This document shows positions 17,839 to 25,878 of a stretch of DNA of 64,000 nucleotides, in pieces. The translations under genes were made by a program, and so were the position numbers. Within the stretch, counting starts at the first letter, position 1. Every line of letters starts with the position of its first letter. The notes beneath the pieces were generated by a model, which saw only the letters and a program-made list of their open reading frames with translations, was not told the DNA's origin and ran no database searches. This DNA comes from an uncultured Lachnospiraceae bacterium (GTDB lineage Bacteria; Bacillota; Clostridia; Lachnospirales; Lachnospiraceae): assembly GCA_947173495.1 (NCBI GenBank), contig CAMWFQ010000009.1, positions 62,001 to 126,000 of the forward strand, given 5' to 3'.

Positions 17839-18666
17839 ATGAGACTTGGCATCAATGGGGATCTGGAACACAAAAGTCCGGAGGAATGGATCAGAAAAAT
17901 CCGGGCGTTCGGAGTGAGAGCGGCGATCGCACCTATGGAGCGGGATGCTCCGGAGGATGTGAAGCGGGAGTATCTGCGGCTGGCCCGTGAAAATGACATT
18001 GTGATCGGCGAAGTAGGCATCTGGAAGAATGTGCTTGATCCTGTGGAGGAGAGGGCAAAGAAGGCCATTGCCTTTGCAAAGGAGCAACTGGCTTTTGCGG
18101 ACGAGATCGGAGCAGGGTGCTGTGTGAATATTGCAGGCGCCGCCGGGGAAATATGGGATGGATATTATCCGGAAAATTACAGCCGGGAAACGTATGACAG
18201 GATCGTCGACGTAACCCGGGAGATCATTGATGCGGTAAAGCCAGTCAGGACCTTTTTTACCCTGGAGCCCATGTACTGGATGCACCCTGATTCCCCGGAC
18301 GATTACCTTCAGATGATAAAGGATATTGACCGGCCGGGCTTTGCGGTACATATGGACTACACCAATATGATCACCAGTTTTGAGCGGTATCGTAACTGTG
18401 AAGGGTTCATCAGAGAATGTTTTCATAAGCTGGGACCTTATGTGAAAAGCGTTCATGCCAAGGATGTGGTCTTTAAGAACGCGCCGCCGGTGTGTATCAA
18501 TGAGGTTTTGCCGGGGAGAGGCAGAGTGGACTTCAGACTGGTCTTTCGGCTGGCGGATGAGCTTGACCGCGATATGCCGGTATTTGCAGAGCATCTGTCA
18601 ACGCTTGACGAGTATGAAGAAGCGATACGGTATATGAAAGGCGTGTGGGCTTCGGTCAGTCAGTGA
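17839..18666 (+). CDS. Sugar phosphate isomerase/epimerase (AP-endonuclease-2 TIM barrel)
   Basis: A 275-residue member of the xylose-isomerase-like TIM-barrel family. Likely metal ligands are seen in FTLEPM (Glu), HMDYTN (Asp), KSVHAKDV (His) and PVFAEHLS (Glu), matching the E-D-H-E pattern of tagatose/allulose epimerases and related isomerases. The substrate is not determined. SD ggagga before the ATG; last gene of the operon, followed by a terminator. Confidence 0.85.
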   Translation: MRLGINGDLEHKSPEEWIRKIRAFGVRAAIAPMERDAPEDVKREYLRLARENDIVIGEVGIWKNVLDPVEERAKKAIAFAKEQLAFADEIGAGCCVNIAGAAGEIWDGYYPENYSRETYDRIVDVTREIIDAVKPVRTFFTLEPMYWMHPDSPDDYLQMIKDIDRPGFAVHMDYTNMITSFERYRNCEGFIRECFHKLGPYVKSVHAKDVVFKNAPPVCINEVLPGRGRVDFRLVFRLADELDRDMPVFAEHLSTLDEYEEAIRYMKGVWASVSQ

Positions 18667-18676
18667 AATGAGTGCG

Positions 18677-18704
18677 GGGCGTTTCTCTTTTCAGAGAAGC
18701 GCCC
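18677..18704 (+). terminator. Terminator of the 10.6-18.7 kb operon
   Basis: GGGCGTTTCTC pairs with GAGAAGCGCCC, followed by tcatttta. The same kind of GGGCG...CGCCC hairpin, also followed by a tttttatgcgca element, occurs at 23721. Confidence 0.8.
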
Positions 18705-18712
18705 TCATTTTA

Positions 18713-18803
18713 TGCGCACGGGCACCCAGAGGAAAAATATCAGCAGAAGCTGATGGGTGCCCGGTGCGCGAGCAGGGGAAAGCCTTCCCTGTTCGATTGC
18801 GCA
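18713..18803 (+). repeat. Structured repeat, family 3, copy 1
   Basis: A TGCGCA at each end encloses a long hairpin (GCGCACgGGCACCC with GGGTGCCCgGTGCGC) and a second hairpin (CAGGGGAAAG with CTTCCCTG), ending gttcgattgcgca. Two related units lie at 23764-23892. It directly follows a terminator in both places. Confidence 0.6.
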
Positions 18804-18890
18804 AGATAGAGAGGAAGATTGGTGATGGCATCGTCTCTGCGGCAGCCGCGAGCGGAAATAAGAGAGATATTTTACACACTTTTTTCCAAG

Positions 18891-18920
18891 TTTACATGTC
18901 AGAAGAAAGCGTGTTATAAT
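18891..18920 (+). promoter_or_regulatory. Promoter for the dehydrogenase gene at 19104
   Basis: TTTACA (18891-18896), 18 bp, then TATAAT (18915-18920) with an extended TG (TGTTATAAT). The transcript would carry the whole family 1 element as its leader. Confidence 0.65.
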
Positions 18921-18975
18921 TTTTATATCTATTTACAGGGAACGACAATCAGTTTGCCGGTTACCATATGTCGGG

Positions 18976-19103
18976 GCGCAAAAAGCAGCGCAGAAAAGGA
19001 GGAAAGATTGAAAATTAAAATTTTCAATCGCGAGATTTGTGTCTGCGCGTTGCTTGCCACAAACTCGATATGCGCAAAAAGCAGCGCAGAAAAGGAGGAA
19101 GAG
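18976..19103 (+). repeat. SD-proximal structured element, family 1, copy A
   Basis: Starts with gcgcaaaaagcagcgcag and SD aaggaggaa, then an AT-rich perfect dyad (ATTGAAAATT/AATTTTCAAT, 19007-19028), the GAGATTTGTG/CACAAACTC hairpin with TCTGCGC in its loop, and then the same 29-bp gcgcaaaaagcag...aaggaggaa segment again just before ATG 19104. GCGCAGA in that tail is complementary to the loop. The inner hairpins present in other copies are missing. The two tails lie 96 bp apart (32 codons), so the frame from TTG 19008 runs into the dehydrogenase. Confidence 0.75.
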
Positions 19104-20129
19104 ATGAAAAGTGCGGTATTTTACGGAAGGCATGATTTGAGGATTGAGGAACATGAAATGCCTGCGGTGGGGACGAAGGATGTTTTGATTCAGGTAAAGG
19201 CCTGCGGTGTCTGCGGGACCGATGTGCACATTTACGAGGGGGATAAAGGAGCGGCGGAGGTGACGCCTCCTGCCATACTCGGCCATGAGTTTTCCGGTGT
19301 GGTGAAAGCGGTGGGATCAGAGGTCACATCCTGTCAGATTGGCGACAGAGTGTGTGTGGATCCCAACTGTTATTGCGGGGCCTGCGATCCCTGCCGAAAC
19401 GGGGCGGCGCATTACTGTGAGCATATGATCGGTTACGGCACCACTGTGGATGGCGGATTTGCTGAGTTTTGCGCGGTGAACGAAAGGCAGGTATACAAGC
19501 TGGGTGAGAACACTTCTTTTGAGCAGGGGGCTATGACAGAGCCGGTGGCATGCTGTCTCCATGGAATCGATATGTGCGGGATCCAGCCGGGTTCTCAAGT
19601 GGTGGTGATTGGCGGAGGCATGATAGGGCTTCTGATGTTGCAGCTTGCAAAACTGGAAGGAGCTGCAAAGGTGGCGCTCTTAGAGCCTGTGCCGGCAAAG
19701 AGAGAGGTGGCGGCAGGACTGGGAGCGGATGTATGTATGGATCCCATTGGCCGGGATGTGAAGGCCGAACTGAAAAAAGCGGGCTTTACCTGGGTGAATA
19801 CGGTGATTGAATGTGTGGGACGCCCTGCAACCATACAGCAGGCGATTGATATAGCCGGAAATAAGGCGGTTGTCATGATGTTTGGCCTGACCAGACCGGA
19901 TGAGACCATTGCGGTGAAGCCCTTTGAGATTTTTCAGAAGGAGCTTTCTCTTAAAGCATCCTATATCAATCCTTATACCCAGAAGCGGGCTCTGGATCTA
20001 ATCGACAGCGGCCGTCTGGACGTGGAGAGCATGATCTGCGAGGTGTGCGGTCTGGAAAAGCTGGAAGAGGTGCTGAGCGATCCGGCAGTGAGAGCAAAGG
20101 GAAAATATGTGATATCTCCGGAGAAATAA
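19104..20129 (+). CDS. Zinc-dependent medium-chain alcohol/polyol dehydrogenase
   Basis: A 341-residue MDR dehydrogenase: catalytic zinc ligands in CGTDVH and GHEFSG, structural-zinc cysteines in CGACDPCRNGAAHYC, Rossmann motif GGGMIG. It likely oxidises a sugar alcohol or related compound. The frame is open far upstream (18819), but residues before 19104 come from the repeat element; ATG 19104 has SD aaaggagga. An alternative in-frame TTG (19008), with its own SD, would add 32 residues starting LKIKIFNREICVCALLATNS. Not part of the 10.6 kb operon because a terminator and a promoter intervene. Confidence 0.88.
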   Translation: MKSAVFYGRHDLRIEEHEMPAVGTKDVLIQVKACGVCGTDVHIYEGDKGAAEVTPPAILGHEFSGVVKAVGSEVTSCQIGDRVCVDPNCYCGACDPCRNGAAHYCEHMIGYGTTVDGGFAEFCAVNERQVYKLGENTSFEQGAMTEPVACCLHGIDMCGIQPGSQVVVIGGGMIGLLMLQLAKLEGAAKVALLEPVPAKREVAAGLGADVCMDPIGRDVKAELKKAGFTWVNTVIECVGRPATIQQAIDIAGNKAVVMMFGLTRPDETIAVKPFEIFQKELSLKASYINPYTQKRALDLIDSGRLDVESMICEVCGLEKLEEVLSDPAVRAKGKYVISPEK

Positions 20130-20140
20130 AAACTCCGGAG
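20116..20140. other. Paired CTCCGGAG palindromes between convergent genes
   Basis: The self-complementary octamer CTCCGGAG occurs twice, 9 bp apart, across the end of the dehydrogenase gene; A-tracts follow. It may form a hairpin between convergent transcripts, but no T-run follows on either strand in the right place. Confidence 0.35.
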
Positions 20141-20155
20141 AAAAAAGGGAAGTCA

Positions 20156-21172
20156 TTATAACCTTTCGGCGGCTTCGCGTAAAATTTTCTGACTTTCGCC
20201 CGGAATTCTTCCAAGGTGATCGGGCCCCACATTTAACAGGTAGTTAATGCCCATTCCGTTTAATTTCTGTTTGATGGAGAGGATTTTATCCGCACTCTTC
20301 CAGTCATGATCCCATGCACAGTACCCCCAGCTGTTGTTTATGGTGGCGGGAGTCTCATACAGGCCGTAGGGGGAGGGCTTGAACCCGCCTCCTTCATTGA
20401 GGCTTGAGGCAGACAGATCCAGTTCCTGATCTGACGGGAAAGAATCCGGTATTTCGTTGTCGCCGAGAGAAACATAATCGTAGGCGCCATTCCCCAGACG
20501 GGAGTTGATCAGGCAGTCCGGCTGATATTTTTTTACCAGGTCAAACAGCTCGCGGCTCTGCGTCTCATTGATGGTTACAGGAACATCAAACCAGATCAGA
20601 CAAAGATCTCCATAGCCCCGGAGAATTTCTTCTACCTGCGGCCGGATCTTATTCCGAAAGCAAATTTCAAAGTTTTTTGTACTGCTGTCGGGATAATCCC
20701 AGTCATTGCATCTGCACCAGGAGGGAGAATCAGGAAGATATCCGCCGCCGTGCTGTTCATGCCAGTCCAGATCCTGAGAATAGTAAAGCCCGAATTTCAT
20801 ATCATACTTGTAGCATGCTTCAGAGAGCTCGCCAATGATATCTCTTCCGAAAGGAGTCGCATCCACCACATTGAACGGATCAACCTTTGAATGAAATAAA
20901 GCAAAGCCGTCGTGGTGCTTGCTTGTGATGACAAAATATTTCATTCCGCAGTCCCTGGCCAGACGGACCCACTCATCGGCATTGAAAAATACAGGATTGA
21001 ATGCCTGGGTGAGTCTGTCATAATCTGTCCTGGGAATGCGCAGGCTGGCCTGGATCCATTCTGACTGGAAATCGCTCTTATTTCCGTTCCATTCGCCGCC
21101 GAGCAGGGAATAAAGCCCCCAGTGCACCATCATGCCATATTGTGCCTCTTTGAACCATTGTCTCATGTCCAT
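20156..21172 (-). CDS. GH29 alpha-L-fucosidase (cytoplasmic)
   Basis: A 338-residue glycoside hydrolase family 29 enzyme. The N-terminal GMMVHWGLYSLLGGEW, the KYFVITSKHHDGFALF strand and LCLIWFDVP (nucleophile Asp) are characteristic; YLLNVGPDHLGRIP closes the catalytic domain. It has no signal peptide and lacks the C-terminal beta-sandwich of longer family members, so it probably trims fucose from imported glycans. SD caggaggt precedes the ATG at 6 nt. It lies downstream of the NahK-like kinase on the same strand. Confidence 0.9.
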   Translation of the reverse strand: MDMRQWFKEAQYGMMVHWGLYSLLGGEWNGNKSDFQSEWIQASLRIPRTDYDRLTQAFNPVFFNADEWVRLARDCGMKYFVITSKHHDGFALFHSKVDPFNVVDATPFGRDIIGELSEACYKYDMKFGLYYSQDLDWHEQHGGGYLPDSPSWCRCNDWDYPDSSTKNFEICFRNKIRPQVEEILRGYGDLCLIWFDVPVTINETQSRELFDLVKKYQPDCLINSRLGNGAYDYVSLGDNEIPDSFPSDQELDLSASSLNEGGGFKPSPYGLYETPATINNSWGYCAWDHDWKSADKILSIKQKLNGMGINYLLNVGPDHLGRIPGESQKILREAAERL

Positions 21173-21288
21173 GTCAAATACCTCCTGATGAAGTTTATGG
21201 TTTTTTCGTCAGCCTTAATGTATCGCAGATTTAAAGATAAGTACATGAGTTTTTCGGACAGGAAAATGGATTTTTTGAATGGCGGAAC

Positions 21289-22377
21289 TTATGCGAAACG
21301 CCGTGTAATTGATTTCATTTCCGCCCACTTACGCTCCATATCAGCGGCCAGCGCCAGCTGGGTCCGGCAGCGGTCCAGATTATGATGTTCTCTGTGGATC
21401 CGGAAATAGGTATCTCCGGAAAGGAAATCTGTGAGAAAGCGCATTCCGCACTCCAGTGTCATCATTTTTGCACCCTCGGGAAGCAGTTCAAGTTCCTGTT
21501 CGGTCAGGCTTCCCTGACAGCCTTGCAGATACCCCTTTACATACAGTTCATACAGATTCAGATCCAGAGATACTTTTGTCAGGTCTGTCTCATCCTCGGC
21601 GGCTGTACAGGCACCAAAACGGATGGAATCCCCGAAGTCGTACAGGGACAGCCCCGGCATGACCGTATCCAGATCGATCACACAGATTCCGGTACCTGTC
21701 TGCTGGTCGATCATAATGTTATTCAGCTTGGTGTCGTTGTGCGTGACACGAAGCGGGAGTTTTTTCTGCTCCAGGAGATCGGTCAGCAGGGAGAATTCTT
21801 TTTTCCGCTCCATGAGGAATGCAATCTCCGGCTTTGCCTGTGCGGCCCGTCCGAAGCTGTCTGCTTCCACAGCCTTGCAGAAGGTTTCGAACCGTCTGGG
21901 CGTATTGTGAAAATCAGGAATGGTTTCGTGGAGCGTGGCAGCCGGATAATCTGAAAGCAGGGACTGGAAATTGCCAAAAGCAACCGCGCTTTCATAAAAG
22001 TCCCGGGGGCTTCTTACCATGTCAAGGCTTACAGAATCCGTAATAAAGTGATACATCCGGAAGCACTTATCGCCGTCTCTGTAATAGCCTTTTCCATCTT
22101 TTGTGGGAATGATCTGCATGGTTTCACGTCCCGGGTCGCCGCCTGCCTGCTCTATTTTCTTTTTCAGGAAGGAGGTTACATTTGCGATATTTTCCATGAG
22201 CTGGTCTGCATCATGAAAGATATCTGTGTTGATCTGCTGGAAAATGTATTTTTTCCGTTTGCCGTCCGCTTCGGTTTCCACCAGATAGGTTCGGTTGATA
22301 TGTCCGTTTCCGTATTCGCATACGCTTACAAGATTTCCTTCCACTGTAAATTGTTGAATCAGTTCCTGTTTTTCCAT
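21289..22377 (-). CDS. N-acetylhexosamine 1-kinase-like phosphotransferase (NahK type)
   Basis: A 362-residue aminoglycoside-phosphotransferase-fold kinase. The catalytic loop is VTHNDTKLNNIM and the metal-binding segment VIDLDTVMPG; the N terminus GNGHINRTYLV gives the nucleotide loop. The arrangement and length match N-acetylhexosamine 1-kinases, which phosphorylate GlcNAc/GalNAc at C1 after phosphorolysis of lacto- or galacto-N-biose. Neighbouring fucosidase and AraC genes fit host-glycan use, but no phosphorylase gene is in the window. The frame opens at 22542; the ATG at 22377 is chosen because it follows atggagt and starts the conserved MEKQELIQQF. Confidence 0.72.
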   Translation of the reverse strand: MEKQELIQQFTVEGNLVSVCEYGNGHINRTYLVETEADGKRKKYIFQQINTDIFHDADQLMENIANVTSFLKKKIEQAGGDPGRETMQIIPTKDGKGYYRDGDKCFRMYHFITDSVSLDMVRSPRDFYESAVAFGNFQSLLSDYPAATLHETIPDFHNTPRRFETFCKAVEADSFGRAAQAKPEIAFLMERKKEFSLLTDLLEQKKLPLRVTHNDTKLNNIMIDQQTGTGICVIDLDTVMPGLSLYDFGDSIRFGACTAAEDETDLTKVSLDLNLYELYVKGYLQGCQGSLTEQELELLPEGAKMMTLECGMRFLTDFLSGDTYFRIHREHHNLDRCRTQLALAADMERKWAEMKSITRRFA

Positions 22378-22380
22378 TTT

Positions 22381-22412
22381 TTTACTCCATTTCTGCGCTG
22401 CTTTCTGCGCAT
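22381..22412 (-). repeat. Tail of a family 1 SD-proximal element (minus strand)
   Basis: On the minus strand, tgcgcagaaagcagcgcag then aaatggagt lies directly before the NahK-like start codon. It matches the 3' tail of the family 1 elements; the hairpins that normally precede it are absent. Confidence 0.5.
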
Positions 22413-22547
22413 AATTTCCCATTTGTTCTGTTTTGACTGTGGCAGAGCGCTGCGTGGAGAAGAGCGTATCTGCACGGTATCGATTGGTTCTGATCATGAT
22501 TGTACAGCAGATCGGCAGAGAGGTATTTGCATGATTTCTCATTGTAT

Positions 22548-22576
22548 TTGCACAATCTGTTATGGTAACATATAGA
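22548..22576 (+). promoter_or_regulatory. Promoter of the AraC gene
   Basis: TTGCAC (22548-22553), 17 bp, then TATAGA (22571-22576), about 80 bp before the AraC start in the divergent region shared with the NahK-like gene. Confidence 0.5.
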
Positions 22577-22635
22577 TACGGACGCTGATGGCGTTTCTGA
22601 AACAGAGGACAGAGTGAAAGCAGTCAATATTGCCT

Positions 22636-22657
22636 GCAGCGCAGAAATGGATTTTTT
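22636..22657 (+). repeat. Tail of a family 1 SD-proximal element
   Basis: gcagcgcagaaatgg followed by atttttt and the AraC ATG. It is the mirror of the fragment before the divergent gene, so both divergent genes begin with the same short tail. Confidence 0.45.
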
Positions 22658-23560
22658 ATGTCATACAGCAGTGTTTATCTGGAACCTCTTATCGAGATTT
22701 CAGAGATTATAACGATTCACTATTTTGAATATGGCTGTGATTTTTCCTTTCCTGGGGAAGCCCATGATTTCTGGGAGTTTCTTTGTGTGGACAAGGGGGA
22801 AATAGAGGTGTTGGCAGGTCAGAGGCATCATATCCTGACCAGGGGGGATATTATTTTTCATGAACCCGACGAATTCCACGGCCTTACGGCAAACCACAGG
22901 ATTGCGCCAAACCTGGTGGTGATCGCCTTCCGTTGTGATTCTCCGGCCATGAATTCCTTCAGGAAGCGTATCTTTGCGACGGACCAGCAGGAGAGGGAGT
23001 TCCTGGCAAAGATTATTGCGGAAGCAAAGGCGGTCTTTCGTGATCCTCTGGATGATCCATATCAGACGCATATGACAAAAAAAGAAGATGCGCCGACAGG
23101 CGCGCTGCAAATCATAAAACTGTATCTGGAGCTGATGCTTTTGCATCAGCTGCGGCGTCTTGGCAGGCAGGGACCGGTTTCGGCGAAAGAAGAAGTGATC
23201 CGCAGAAAGCAGGATGCCCGGGAGTATCATCAGGTGATCTCCTATCTGGATAAGCATCTTTCCTGTCAGCTCACCCTGGAGCAGATTGCGCGGGAGACGA
23301 TGATGGGCAGATCCCGGCTTCAGCAGCTGATCCGCAGATACCATGACTGTGGGGTCATTGATCTTTTTGCCCGTCTTAAGATAGAGCGCGCCCGGCAGCT
23401 GATCCGGGAGAACCGGATGAACTTTACGGAAATATCGGATGTCCTGGGATACAGTTCGATTCATTATTTTTCCAGGCAGTTTAAAAAGCTGACGGGAATG
23501 ACGCCTTCGGAATACTCTTCGTCGATTAAGGGGATAGCGGAAGGAAACCAGCTGCGGTGA
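22658..23560 (+). CDS. AraC family regulator with N-terminal cupin
   Basis: A 300-residue regulator. The N-terminal half is a cupin-type sugar-sensing domain (GDIIFHEPDEFHGLTAN); the C-terminal 100 residues hold two HTH motifs, including LEQIARETMMGRSRLQQLI and FTEISDVLGYSSIHYFSRQF, then GMTPSEY. It is divergent from the kinase-fucosidase operon and probably activates it in response to its sugar. Confidence 0.9.
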   Translation: MSYSSVYLEPLIEISEIITIHYFEYGCDFSFPGEAHDFWEFLCVDKGEIEVLAGQRHHILTRGDIIFHEPDEFHGLTANHRIAPNLVVIAFRCDSPAMNSFRKRIFATDQQEREFLAKIIAEAKAVFRDPLDDPYQTHMTKKEDAPTGALQIIKLYLELMLLHQLRRLGRQGPVSAKEEVIRRKQDAREYHQVISYLDKHLSCQLTLEQIARETMMGRSRLQQLIRRYHDCGVIDLFARLKIERARQLIRENRMNFTEISDVLGYSSIHYFSRQFKKLTGMTPSEYSSSIKGIAEGNQLR

Positions 23561-23620
23561 GCTGCCCGCGCAGCTATCGCTTTCCGGCCGGATTGTACGG
23601 AAAAGAAGACAAAAACAGGA

Positions 23621-23649
23621 TTGACAAATAAATAATCCACGCGTATAAT
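23621..23649 (+). promoter_or_regulatory. Consensus promoter of the ammonium channel gene
   Basis: TTGACA (23621-23626), exactly 17 bp, TATAAT (23644-23649): a full sigma-A consensus. Transcripts would have a leader of about 275 nt before the ATG at 23931. Confidence 0.88.
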
Positions 23650-23667
23650 GCAAAACGTAAAGGCAAG

Positions 23668-23697
23668 GGCGTCTTTGAGAGCAGACTCAAAGGCGCC
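23668..23697 (+). terminator. Leader hairpin 1 upstream of amt
   Basis: GGCGTCTTTGAG pairs with CTCAAAGGCGCC around a 6-nt loop (agcaga), followed by ttttc. It lies only about 20 nt into the predicted transcript, so it is a candidate conditional terminator. Confidence 0.6.
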
Positions 23698-23720
23698 TTT
23701 TCAAATTGTAATACCGACAA

Positions 23721-23755
23721 GGGCGTCTTTTGTGATTTTCACACAGAGAGCGCCC
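23721..23755 (+). terminator. Leader hairpin 2 upstream of amt, terminator-like
   Basis: GGGCGTCT...AGAGCGCCC with TTGTG/CACA inside, followed by tcttttt. A promoter upstream and the gene downstream imply that readthrough must occur for expression, so this may be an attenuator. Confidence 0.65.
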
Positions 23756-23763
23756 TCTTTTTA

Positions 23764-23892
23764 TGCGCAGGCCCGCATAAGGAAATGCCCGGCGCGCGGG
23801 CGGGGAAAAAAGCGTTTCCCCACTTGATTGCAGGTTCGTATAAGGAAATGTCCGGTGCGCGGGCGGGAGAAAATCTTCCCTGCTCGATCACG
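23764..23892 (+). repeat. Structured repeat, family 3, two tandem units
   Basis: Two related units of about 60-68 bp share ataaggaaatg(c/t)ccgg(c/t)gcgcgggcggg and end in a hairpin (GGGGAAA/TTTCCCC in unit 1; GGGAga/tcTTCCC in unit 2). They relate to the element at 18713-18803. They occupy the amt leader between the terminator-like hairpin and the start codon. Confidence 0.6.
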
Positions 23893-23930
23893 GATTGTCT
23901 GTATTACAGAAAAATGAGGAGGATGAAAAA

Positions 23931-25682
23931 ATGGCAGTTGAAGAAATTACGAGGATTGTGGAAGAAGCAGTCACAAGTGAAGTGTTCGGCGTCTGGTTTC
24001 TGATCGGCGCGGCACTGGTATTTTTCATGCAGGCGGGCTTTGCCATGGTGGAGACAGGGTTCACCAGGGCGAAAAATGCCGGCAACATTATTATGAAAAA
24101 TCTGATGGATTTCTGTATCGGTACGGTAGGGTTTATCCTGCTGGGATTTTCATTGATGATGTCAGAAGATTATATTCTGGGATTTATCGGGATACCGAAC
24201 ATGAATATCTTTACAGATTTCGGAAGCTTTATTGAAGGAAACGCTTCCAGCTTTGTGTTCAACCTGGTGTTCTGCGCCACGGCGGCAACCATTGTTTCCG
24301 GAGCCATGGCGGAGCGGACCAAATTCCTTTCCTACTGTATCTACTCCGGTGTGATTTCCCTTTTTGTCTATCCCGTGGAGGCCGGCTGGGTGTGGAACTC
24401 TCAGGGCTGGCTTGCACAAATGGGCTTTCATGATTTCGCAGGCTCCGCAGCCATTCATTCGGTGGGCGGAATCACTGCACTGATCGGCGCCATGATAGAA
24501 GGTCCCCGTCTCGGAAAATACATAAAAAATAAAGAGGGAAAGGTAACGAAGGTAAATGCGATCCCCGGTCATTCCATTACCCTTGGTGCGCTGGGATGCT
24601 TTATTCTCTGGTTTGGATGGTACGGTTTTAACGGTGCGGCGGCCTGGAGCGGAAGCTCTCTTGCCTCTATTTTCCTGACCACTACCATTGCGCCGGCGGT
24701 TGCCACCTGCACCACCATGGTATATACCTGGATCAAGAACGGCAAGCCGGATGTATCCATGTGTCTGAACGCATCTCTGGCGGGGCTGGTAGGCATCACC
24801 GCCGGATGTGATGCGCTGGATGCGGCCGGATCCGTAGTAGTGGGCGTTGTGTCGGGGATCCTTGTGGTGGCAGTGGTTGAGCTGCTTGATTTAAAACTTC
24901 ATATCGATGACCCGGTAGGCGCGGTAGGGGTTCACCTTGCCAATGGTATCTGGGGAACGCTGGCAGTAGGTCTTCTGGCAAATCCTGCGGCGCCTGCAGG
25001 CCTGCAGGGACTGTTGTATACGGGAAGCGCCACACTGCTGGGAATACAGACGCTTGGAATTGCAGCGATTCTGGCATGGACGGCAGCGCTTATGACCATT
25101 GTGTTTGTGATCATCAACAAGACCGCAGGACTTCGGGCTTCCGCGGAGGAAGAGGTGAAGGGACTGGACAGCACAGAGCATGGCCTGCCCAGCGCTTATG
25201 CGGATTTTGCTCCTGCCGTTTCCGCTCTGGATTACGGGTTTGAGGAGGCGGAGCCGGTTACCGGAGAAGTACCTGTGGCGGAAGCTGTGCCGGTGAAGAA
25301 GGTACCTTCCTTTGAAGAAGGAACACCCAAGTTCACTAAGATCGAGATTGTATGTAAAGAATCGAGATTTGAAATCCTGAAGGCAGCGCTGATGAAGATC
25401 GGAATTACCGGAATGACAGTTTCCCATGTTCTGGGCTGCGGCGTTCAGAAAGGAAAACCGGAATATTACCGTGGAGTACAGGTGGAGGCAAATCTGCTGC
25501 CCAAGATTCAGGTGGACGTGGTCGTCAGCAAGGTTCCGGTTCAGAGTGTGATCGATGCCGCCAAGAAGGTTCTTTATACAGGGCACATTGGAGATGGCAA
25601 GATCTTCGTGTATGACGTGGAGAACGTGGTGAAGATCCGTACCGGCGAGGAAGGATACGACGCTTTACAGGATGTGGAATGA
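23931..25682 (+). CDS. amt: Ammonium channel (Amt) fused to a PII signal-protein domain
   Basis: A 583-residue fusion. Residues about 1-405 form an Amt/Rh/Mep ammonium channel with 11 membrane segments; the twin pore histidines are in AAIHSVGG and GVHLANGIWG. A linker rich in Pro, Val and Glu (about 410-465) leads to a complete PII domain from residue 467: FTKIEIVCKESRFEILKAAL, T-loop with EYYRG, and the B-loop GKIFVYDVENVVKIRTGE. PII normally is a separate GlnK protein that plugs Amt according to 2-oxoglutarate and ATP/ADP; here it would act in cis. ATG 23931 follows gaggagg; the earlier ATG at 23895 lacks an SD. Confidence 0.95.
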   Translation: MAVEEITRIVEEAVTSEVFGVWFLIGAALVFFMQAGFAMVETGFTRAKNAGNIIMKNLMDFCIGTVGFILLGFSLMMSEDYILGFIGIPNMNIFTDFGSFIEGNASSFVFNLVFCATAATIVSGAMAERTKFLSYCIYSGVISLFVYPVEAGWVWNSQGWLAQMGFHDFAGSAAIHSVGGITALIGAMIEGPRLGKYIKNKEGKVTKVNAIPGHSITLGALGCFILWFGWYGFNGAAAWSGSSLASIFLTTTIAPAVATCTTMVYTWIKNGKPDVSMCLNASLAGLVGITAGCDALDAAGSVVVGVVSGILVVAVVELLDLKLHIDDPVGAVGVHLANGIWGTLAVGLLANPAAPAGLQGLLYTGSATLLGIQTLGIAAILAWTAALMTIVFVIINKTAGLRASAEEEVKGLDSTEHGLPSAYADFAPAVSALDYGFEEAEPVTGEVPVAEAVPVKKVPSFEEGTPKFTKIEIVCKESRFEILKAALMKIGITGMTVSHVLGCGVQKGKPEYYRGVQVEANLLPKIQVDVVVSKVPVQSVIDAAKKVLYTGHIGDGKIFVYDVENVVKIRTGEEGYDALQDVE

Positions 25683-25694
25683 GTTTGACAGAAG

Positions 25695-25756
25695 GCGGGA
25701 AATATCAGATTTCTTTCCCGCAAAGAGACAGCCTTGCTGCCATGGCAGCAGGGCTG
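25695..25756 (+). terminator. Two hairpins after the amt gene
   Basis: GCGGGAAA/TTTCCCGC (25695-25721), followed by a strong CAGCCTTGCTGCC/GGCAGCAGGGCTG hairpin (25729-25756). Neither has a strong T-run, but they are the only termination candidates before purF. The rest of the 327-bp gap holds no credible gene. Confidence 0.45.
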
Positions 25757-25878
25757 CCAGCGGTTATAAGCAGATCTGCGAAGAGGAAATATGCCATGAA
25801 AAGGGCAGACAGACCTGCCGTAGAAAAGTGAGTCAGCAGACAGATACCGGTGTAGAAATGATGGAAGAGAGGATGAAG

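Noticed and set aside
18819-19103. N-terminal extension of the zinc dehydrogenase to 18819
   Set aside because: The extra residues cross the promoter and repeat element and are not dehydrogenase sequence; only the TTG at 19008 remains as a minor alternative.
23668-23755. ANTAR-type tandem hexaloop antiterminator in the amt leader
   Set aside because: The first loop (agcaga) lacks the expected G at position 4 and the second hairpin has no matching hexaloop, so this specific mechanism is not supported.
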